DNA of 64,000 nt from an uncultured Oscillospiraceae bacterium (GTDB taxonomy: Bacteria; Bacillota; Clostridia; Oscillospirales; Oscillospiraceae), in contig CAKUIM010000009.1 of NCBI GenBank assembly GCA_934660965.1, positions 1-64,000 of the forward strand, written 5' to 3'. The notes under the pieces were generated by a model that saw only the letters and a program-made list of their open reading frames with translations, had not been told where the DNA came from and did no database searches. This document shows positions 58,947 through 64,000 of the stretch, in pieces. Both the position numbers and the translations under genes were made by a program. Position 1 is the first letter of the stretch. The number at the start of each line of letters is the position of its first letter.

Positions 58947-60500
58947 ATGCCGCTTTATCTGGCGATCATTCTGATCGTTGTGGCCCTTCTGGTGGGCCTG
59001 GCCGCCGGCGCCGTCATCGGCTATCAGCGGCGAAAGGCTGCCGCCGAGCGCGAGATCGGCTCCGCCGAAGAAGAGGCACGGCGGATCATCAACGAGGCCA
59101 TCAAAAGCGCCGAGAGCAAAAAGCGCGAGGCCACCGTGGAGGCCAAGGAGCAGATCCTGCGGGAGCGCACCGAGTTCGACCGCGAGGTCAAGGACCGCCG
59201 CAGCGAGCTCCAGCGCCAGGAAAACCGCCTGAACCAGAAGGAAGAGACCCTGGACCGCAAGACCGAGAACCTGGAGCGCAAGGAAGAGCTGGCCGCGGCC
59301 AAGCTCGCCGAGCTTGACCGGGACCGGCAGGAGCTGGACGGGATGAAGGCCCAGCAGCTTCAGCTGCTCGAGCAGATCTCGGGCCTTACCACCGAGGAAG
59401 CCAAGCGCTACCTCATTGACCAGCTGGAAAACGAGGTCACCCATGAGGAGGCCGTCAAGCTCAAGGAGATCCAGGCCCGCTTCAAGGAAGAGGCCGATAC
59501 CTACGCCCGGGAGCAGATCGCCCTGGCCATCCAGCGCTGCGCCGCCGACCATGTGGCCGAGGCCACCGTCTCGGTGGTGCCCCTGCCCAACGACGAGATG
59601 AAGGGCCGCATCATCGGCCGGGAGGGCCGCAACATCCGCACCCTGGAGACCATGACCGGCGTGGACCTCATCATTGATGACACCCCCGAGGCCATCACCG
59701 TGTCCTGCTTCGACCCGGTGCGCCGGGAAATCGCCCGTCTGGCCCTGGAAAAGCTCATTCTGGACGGCCGCATCCACCCCACCCGCATCGAGGAAATGGT
59801 GGAGAAGGCCAAGCGCGAGGTGGACGCCACCATCAAGGCCGAGGGCGAGCGCGCCGTGTTCGAAACCAACGTTCACGGCCTCAACCCCGAGCTCATCAAG
59901 CTCCTGGGCCGCCAGCACTACCGCACAAGCTACGGCCAGAATGTGCTCAACCACTCCATCGAGGTGGCCCACCTGGCCGGTCTGCTGGCCGCCGAGATCG
60001 GCGCGGACGTGACCCTTGCCAAGCGCGCGGGCCTGCTCCACGACCTGGGCAAGTCCATTGACCACGAGGTGGAGGGCTCCCACGTCCAGATCGGCGTGGA
60101 GCTTGCCCGCAAGTATAAGGAGAGCGAGGCCGTCGTCCACGCCATCGAGGCCCACCACGGCGACGTGGAGCCGCGCACCATCGTTGCCTGCCTTGTGCAG
60201 GCGGCCGACGCCATCTCCGCCGCCCGGCCCGGCGCCCGGCGGGAGAATGTGGAGTACTACATCAAGCGCCTTGAAAAGCTCGAGGAGATTGCCTCCTCCT
60301 TCCCCGGTGTGGAAAAGGCCTACGCCATCCAGGCCGGCCGGGAGGTGCGCATCATGGTCAAGCCCGAAGAGGTGGGCGAGGACCGCATGGTGCTGCTGGC
60401 CCGGGAGATCGCCAAGAAGATCGAGGACGAGCTGGAGTACCCCGGCCAGATCAAGGTCAACCTGGTGCGGGAAACCAAGGCCATCGAATACGCAAAGTAA
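58947..60500 (+). CDS. rny: Ribonuclease Y
   Basis: Membrane-anchored endoribonuclease (517 aa) that starts decay of many mRNAs. It has an N-terminal membrane segment (YLAIILIVVALLVGLAAGA), a long coiled coil (about residues 30-190), a KH domain (GRIIGREGRNIRTLETMTGV) and an HD domain with the metal motif LLHDLGKSIDHE. TTGGAGG lies upstream. With RNase J in the same window, this shows a Gram-positive type of RNA decay machinery without RNase E. Confidence 0.96.
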   Translation: MPLYLAIILIVVALLVGLAAGAVIGYQRRKAAAEREIGSAEEEARRIINEAIKSAESKKREATVEAKEQILRERTEFDREVKDRRSELQRQENRLNQKEETLDRKTENLERKEELAAAKLAELDRDRQELDGMKAQQLQLLEQISGLTTEEAKRYLIDQLENEVTHEEAVKLKEIQARFKEEADTYAREQIALAIQRCAADHVAEATVSVVPLPNDEMKGRIIGREGRNIRTLETMTGVDLIIDDTPEAITVSCFDPVRREIARLALEKLILDGRIHPTRIEEMVEKAKREVDATIKAEGERAVFETNVHGLNPELIKLLGRQHYRTSYGQNVLNHSIEVAHLAGLLAAEIGADVTLAKRAGLLHDLGKSIDHEVEGSHVQIGVELARKYKESEAVVHAIEAHHGDVEPRTIVACLVQAADAISAARPGARRENVEYYIKRLEKLEEIASSFPGVEKAYAIQAGREVRIMVKPEEVGEDRMVLLAREIAKKIEDELEYPGQIKVNLVRETKAIEYAK

Positions 60501-60512
60501 ACCCGTTTTTTA

Positions 60513-60545
60513 GGGGGCGGCGCGCAGCGCCGCCCCCTGCTTTCT
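60513..60545 (+). terminator. Terminator of rny
   Basis: GGGGGCGGCGC-GCA-GCGCCGCCCCC hairpin (60513-60537), followed by TGCTTTC. Strong stem, weak T-run. Confidence 0.7.
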
Positions 60546-60687
60546 GCCCCTGCGCCCAGCCCTCCCCGCTTTTCGTTTGCTTCTCCGCCCTGTCCATGCT
60601 ACAATAGCCAAAAAGGGCTCACTGCCCCCCTCCCGTCCGGCCATCGCGCCCGGGCGGACTACTCTTCGTTTCGTAAAGGAAGTTTTT

Positions 60688-61602
60688 ATGGAAATCTTCA
60701 AACAGCCGGAATTTTCTGACCGGCAATGGGTCACCGAACTGCTCTCCCACGAGGGGAGCCTTGCCTGCGAGCACAGCTTTGCCAGCATCTATCTCTGGTC
60801 CGGCGTGTACGCCAAAAAAATCGCCCGGGTGGGCGGCCGGCTGCTGGTGCAGCTGCGGGGCACTCCCGGGCTGTGCCACCTGTGCCCCATGGGCAGCGGC
60901 CCTCTTGCCCCTGCCATTGAAGCCGCCCAGGCCGCCTCCGACGCCCAGGGCGCCCCCCTGACCCTCATCTGCCTCACCGCGGAGCAAAAAGCCCTGCTGG
61001 AGCAGGAATTCCCCGGCCGCTTCACCTTCGAGGAGGACCGGGACGGCTTCGACTACCTCTACAGCGTGGACAAGCTCGCCGACCTTGCCGGCAAGAAGCT
61101 CCACGGCAAGCGCAACCACATCAGCCGCTTCTGCGACCAGTTCCCAGACTGGCTCTTCGAGCCCATCGGCCCGGCACAGGTGGAGGAGTGCGCCGCCATG
61201 GAGCGCGACTGGTTCCGCCAGGAGGAGGAGCTGGGCCGGGTGGACGAGAGCCTTCTGCGGGAGCGCCGGGCCATCTATACCGCCCTGGAGCACATGGACG
61301 AGCTGGGCCTTGTAGGCGGCCTCATCCGCGCCGGGGGCCGGGTGGTGGCCTTCTCCCTGGCAAGCCCCATCACCGAGCGCTGCTTCGACGTCCACTTCGA
61401 GAAGGCCTACGCCGACCTTCAGGGCTCCTACGCCGTCATCAACCGGGAACTGGCCCGCTACCTCCGCGCCTCCTATCCGGGCCTTGCCTACCTCAACCGG
61501 GAGGACGACATGGGCCTGCCCGGCCTGCGCAAGGCAAAGCTGTCCTACTTCCCCGATATTCTGCTGGAAAAATACACCGCCCGCCAGGCCGCGCAGTGCT
61601 GA
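60688..61602 (+). CDS. DUF2156 (phosphatidylglycerol lysyltransferase C-terminal-like) protein
   Basis: A 304-aa soluble protein with two GNAT-like halves as in DUF2156/LPG synthase C-terminal proteins (HSFASIYLWSGVYAKKIARV, KKLHGKRNHISRF, YLNREDDMGLPGLRKAK). No membrane helices, so it is not a full MprF. Relatives probably transfer an acyl or aminoacyl group; the substrate is unknown. AAAGGAAG precedes the ATG. A GNAT gene follows at 32 bases, so they may be co-transcribed. Confidence 0.82.
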   Translation: MEIFKQPEFSDRQWVTELLSHEGSLACEHSFASIYLWSGVYAKKIARVGGRLLVQLRGTPGLCHLCPMGSGPLAPAIEAAQAASDAQGAPLTLICLTAEQKALLEQEFPGRFTFEEDRDGFDYLYSVDKLADLAGKKLHGKRNHISRFCDQFPDWLFEPIGPAQVEECAAMERDWFRQEEELGRVDESLLRERRAIYTALEHMDELGLVGGLIRAGGRVVAFSLASPITERCFDVHFEKAYADLQGSYAVINRELARYLRASYPGLAYLNREDDMGLPGLRKAKLSYFPDILLEKYTARQAAQC

Positions 61603-61634
61603 CCGGCCCGGCCAAGAGAGGAGATGGGAGCCCT

Positions 61635-62507
61635 ATGATCGAAATGCACCGCGCCCGGCCGGAGGAGGCCCCCGGCGCCGCCGCCCTCTGGCGCGCCGTT
61701 TTTGGGGATGGCGACGCCCTCATCCGCCGCTATTACGACCTGTGCGCCTCCTATGACCGGCAGCTGGCCCTCACCGAGGGCGGGGAGGTGCGCTCCATCC
61801 TGTCCGTGCCGGAGATGGCCCTCTCCTTCCCCAACGGCCGCACCCTCCGCGCCGGATATATCTACGCGCTGGCCACCCGCCCCGGCGACCGGGGCAAGGG
61901 CTACGCCGCGGGGCTGCTGCGCTATGCCGAGGCTCTTCTGCGGGACGGCGGGTGCGACTGCGCGGTCACGGTGCCGGCCCAGCGCTCCCTCTTCCGCTTC
62001 TTCGGCACCCAGGGCTACGCCCCCGCCTTCTCCTACCTGCGCGCGGAGCTTACCCCCGCAGACCTGCCCGATGACCTGCCCGGGAAGGACGCCCTCACCA
62101 TCCCCACCCCCGGGCAGTATGCCGCGCTGCGCCGGGCCCTTCTCGCCGGGCGCTTCTACGCAGACCTGGGCGAGGCGGGCGCCGCCTTCCAGCACTATCT
62201 CTCCCGGGAGAGCGGCGCCGGCATGTACCTTCTCACCCTCCCCGGCGGCGACGGCTGCGCCGCGGCGGAGCTGGAGGGAGACTGCCTCACCGTCAAGGAG
62301 CTTTTGTGCGCCGATGCCGACATCCCCGCCGCCGCCGCGCTGCTGCTGCGCCGCCACAGCGCCCGCCGGTGCGTGCTGCGCCTGCCCCCCTGGTCGGCCT
62401 TCCCCGGGGAGAGCGTCCCCTTCGGCGCGGTGCGCTGGCTCTTCGGCCGCCCCTCCCCCTGGTGCCCGCCGGGGGCGGGCGGCTATCTGGGCTGCGCTTT
62501 CGACTGA
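61635..62507 (+). CDS. GNAT-family N-acetyltransferase (Eis-like)
   Basis: A 290-aa protein. The N-terminal GNAT domain has the acetyl-CoA loop RPGDRGKGYAAGLLRY, preceded by AGYIYALAT, with the FRFFGTQGY strand following. The C-terminal part looks like a second, degenerate acetyltransferase unit, as in Eis proteins. Substrate unknown. The ATG follows GGGAG. The protein ends with a Pro/Gly-rich segment (SPWCPPGAGGYLG). Confidence 0.82.
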   Translation: MIEMHRARPEEAPGAAALWRAVFGDGDALIRRYYDLCASYDRQLALTEGGEVRSILSVPEMALSFPNGRTLRAGYIYALATRPGDRGKGYAAGLLRYAEALLRDGGCDCAVTVPAQRSLFRFFGTQGYAPAFSYLRAELTPADLPDDLPGKDALTIPTPGQYAALRRALLAGRFYADLGEAGAAFQHYLSRESGAGMYLLTLPGGDGCAAAELEGDCLTVKELLCADADIPAAAALLLRRHSARRCVLRLPPWSAFPGESVPFGAVRWLFGRPSPWCPPGAGGYLGCAFD

Positions 62508-62592
62508 TTCGCAATAATTCACCAAAAATGTATAAACACTCCATCTCTCCTGGTTGAAACCTGCCAAAATGTGGTTTTTGGCAAAAAAGCCC

Positions 62593-62621
62593 TTGCATTC
62601 TATGCGAATACGCCGTATAAT
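62593..62621 (+). promoter_or_regulatory. Sigma-A promoter of the amino-acid ABC transporter
   Basis: TTGCAT (62593-62598), 17-base spacer, TATAAT (62616-62621), 60 bases before the binding-protein start. Confidence 0.85.
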
Positions 62622-62681
62622 CCGAACATCAAGAAGCGCCTCCCACATGAGGCCGGATGGAATGCAAACATAAGGAGATAG

Positions 62682-63473
62682 ATGAAAATGAAAGCAGCAA
62701 AGAAAATCATGTCCCTGGCCCTGGCCGGACTGATGGTCCTGGCCCTGGCCGCCTGCGGCGGCAAGAGCTCCGGCGTGACCACCGTTGAAAAGGGCAAGCT
62801 CCACATGTCCACCAACGCCGCCTTCCCTCCCTACGAGATGGTCAAGGATGACGGCTCCTTCGAGGGCATTGACATTGAGGTGGCCGGCGCCATCGCTAAG
62901 AAGCTGGGCCTGGAGCTGGTGGTGGACGACATGGGCTTTGACGCCGCCCTGCTGGCCGCCCAGAACGGCCAGAGCGACATCGTCATGGCCGGCGTCACCG
63001 TCACCGAGGAGCGCAAGGCCGTCCTGGACTTCTCCGACAGCTATGCCACCGGCGTGCAGGTGGTCATCGTCAAGGAGGGCTCCGCCATCCAGAGCATCGA
63101 CGACCTGGCCAGCGCCGGCATGATCGGCTGCCAGAAGGCCACCACCGGCTACATCTACGCCTCCGACACCCCGGATAACGGCGGCTACGGCGAGGACCAC
63201 GTCACCGCCTACGAGACCGGCGCCCTGGCGGTGGAGGCTCTGAAGAACGGCCAGATCGACGCCGTCATCATTGATAACGAGCCCGCCAAGGCCTTTGTGG
63301 AGGCCAACCCCGGCCTGAAGATCCTGGACGGCGAGTGGGTCAGCGAGGACTACGCCATCGGCCTGAAGAAGGGCAACACCCAGCTGCTGGAGGCCATCAA
63401 CAAGGCCATGGCCGAGCTCAAGGCGGACGGCACCTTCCAGGCCATCGTGGATAAGTACATCACCGCCGACTAA
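62682..63473 (+). CDS. Polar amino-acid ABC transporter substrate-binding lipoprotein
   Basis: Family 3 solute-binding protein (263 aa). The signal ends in the lipobox LAAC (Cys about residue 25). The core has the usual STNAAFPPYEMVKDDGSFEG and GFDIE-like IDIEVAGAIAKKL, then the FSDSYATGVQ hinge region. It likely binds a polar amino acid (His, Gln, Arg or cystine group), not specified by sequence. AAGGAG precedes the ATG at 62682. The permease follows at 92 bases. Confidence 0.92.
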   Translation: MKMKAAKKIMSLALAGLMVLALAACGGKSSGVTTVEKGKLHMSTNAAFPPYEMVKDDGSFEGIDIEVAGAIAKKLGLELVVDDMGFDAALLAAQNGQSDIVMAGVTVTEERKAVLDFSDSYATGVQVVIVKEGSAIQSIDDLASAGMIGCQKATTGYIYASDTPDNGGYGEDHVTAYETGALAVEALKNGQIDAVIIDNEPAKAFVEANPGLKILDGEWVSEDYAIGLKKGNTQLLEAINKAMAELKADGTFQAIVDKYITAD

Positions 63474-63565
63474 ACCCGGCACACAGGAAAATACGACTCT
63501 GCACAAGGCGGGCAGCGGCTGCTGTCCGCCTTGCCGCGAATCATATTGAAAAGGGGGATGCCTCC

Positions 63566-64000
63566 ATGGATTGGGCACAGACCTACCTGGAGCTGACCGA
63601 GCTGCTCAAGGGCGGCGGGCAGCTGTCCTTCGGGCAGGAATTTTTTGTAAGCTTCTACAAGGCCTTTGTGGACGGCGGCCGGTGGAAGCTCTATCTCAAG
63701 GGCGTGGGCGTCACCCTGGAGCTGACCGTGGCCGCCCTGATCATCGGCGTCATTCTGGGCGTGGCGGTTGCCATGGTGCGCACCGCCCACGACCAGCAGC
63801 GGCTGGGCCGGCGCAATGTGCTTCTGGGTATTCTCAACGCCGTGTGCAAGGTGTATACCACCGTCATCCGCGGCACGCCCATGATGGTGCAGCTGCTCAT
63901 CTGGGGCTTTGTCATCTTCAAAACAAGCCGCAACCACACCCTGGTGGGCATCATCGGCCTGGGCATCAACTCGGGGGCCTATGTGGCGGAGATCGTCCGC
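63566..64000 (+). CDS. Amino-acid ABC transporter permease (partial, runs off the window)
   Basis: The first 145 codons of a HisM/GlnP-type permease. After an N-terminal stretch (MDWAQTYLELTELLKGGGQ) come the membrane segment LTVAALIIGVILGVAVAMVR, then VYTTVIRGTPMMVQLLIWG, a family signature, and GLGINSGAYVAEIVR at the window edge, the start of the EAA loop. AAAAGGGGG precedes the ATG at 63566. The frame is open to the last base; an ATPase gene would be expected beyond. Confidence 0.92.
   Translation, partial: MDWAQTYLELTELLKGGGQLSFGQEFFVSFYKAFVDGGRWKLYLKGVGVTLELTVAALIIGVILGVAVAMVRTAHDQQRLGRRNVLLGILNAVCKVYTTVIRGTPMMVQLLIWGFVIFKTSRNHTLVGIIGLGINSGAYVAEIVR

Noticed and set aside
62508..62681. 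ArgR-type or riboswitch control of the amino-acid transporter
   Set aside because: AT-rich stretches are present but no full ARG box or conserved aptamer core could be identified.

Overview
The window is about 65% G+C and comes from a spore-former-like member of the Clostridia, most likely near the gut Oscillospiraceae. The evidence is strong AGGAGG-type ribosome binding sites, both RNase J and RNase Y, a MurE with the DAP-type DNPR motif, a yabM-yabN-yabO-like gene order, ComEB, RqcP, and a PdaB-like sporulation deacetylase. This placement is inferred from gene content; no rRNA or tRNA gene was seen.

Left part (1-30.4 kb). RNase J is followed by a near-exact duplicate of its own 3' end, and a WYL regulator lies upstream. 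A nine-gene muropeptide salvage cluster follows: L-Ala-D/L-Glu epimerase, five oligopeptide ABC transporter genes, LD-carboxypeptidase, a class A beta-lactamase-fold hydrolase and an SH3-NlpC/P60 endopeptidase. It corresponds in content to the Bacillus dpp-ykf genes. Next come an ECF sigma/anti-sigma pair, a sugar nucleotidyltransferase, a DppA-type D-aminopeptidase, a NYN-LOTUS protein, recJ, relA/spoT and murE. Converging on murE is a minus-strand run of ADH, ferredoxin-nitroreductase, miaB, mreD and PBP2.

Centre (30.65-41.44 kb). A 10.8-kb mobile element sits inside the PdaB-like polysaccharide deacetylase gene. It carries a 471-aa serine recombinase, a coupled 39-aa ORF and eight cargo genes: an NHL-repeat exported protein, MaoC, a FabH-like protein, an acyl-CoA ligase, an iron-sulfur flavoprotein, an Na+/solute symporter, a small membrane partner and a TetR regulator. 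The ends can be placed to the base. Both junctions share the dinucleotide GA (minus strand). Joining the chromosomal halves restores an uninterrupted 258-aa deacetylase, and joining the element halves gives a 46-bp dyad attP centred on the same GA. The layout resembles the skin-type elements of spore-formers but with metabolic cargo. It is the most notable system here.

Right part (41.4-64 kb). A second MaoC, rmlA, purine nucleoside phosphorylase, an MTA/SAH deaminase-like amidohydrolase, a MurJ/SpoVB-type flippase, MazG, HU and RqcP run on the plus strand. VanZ-like, SLH-domain and GalE genes are on the minus strand. Then come dCMP deaminase, a BceAB-type ABC exporter, RNase Y, a DUF2156 protein, a GNAT protein and the start of an amino-acid ABC transporter that runs off the window.

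A family of about 130-bp composite palindromic repeats is scattered at 41.2, 49.2-49.6, 53.7 and 55.6 kb. One copy lies inside the mobile element and one fragment supplies the stop codon of the VanZ-like gene. Several genes have clear sigma-A promoters with 17-bp spacers, and some have structured leaders (RNase J, SLH protein, RNase Y).
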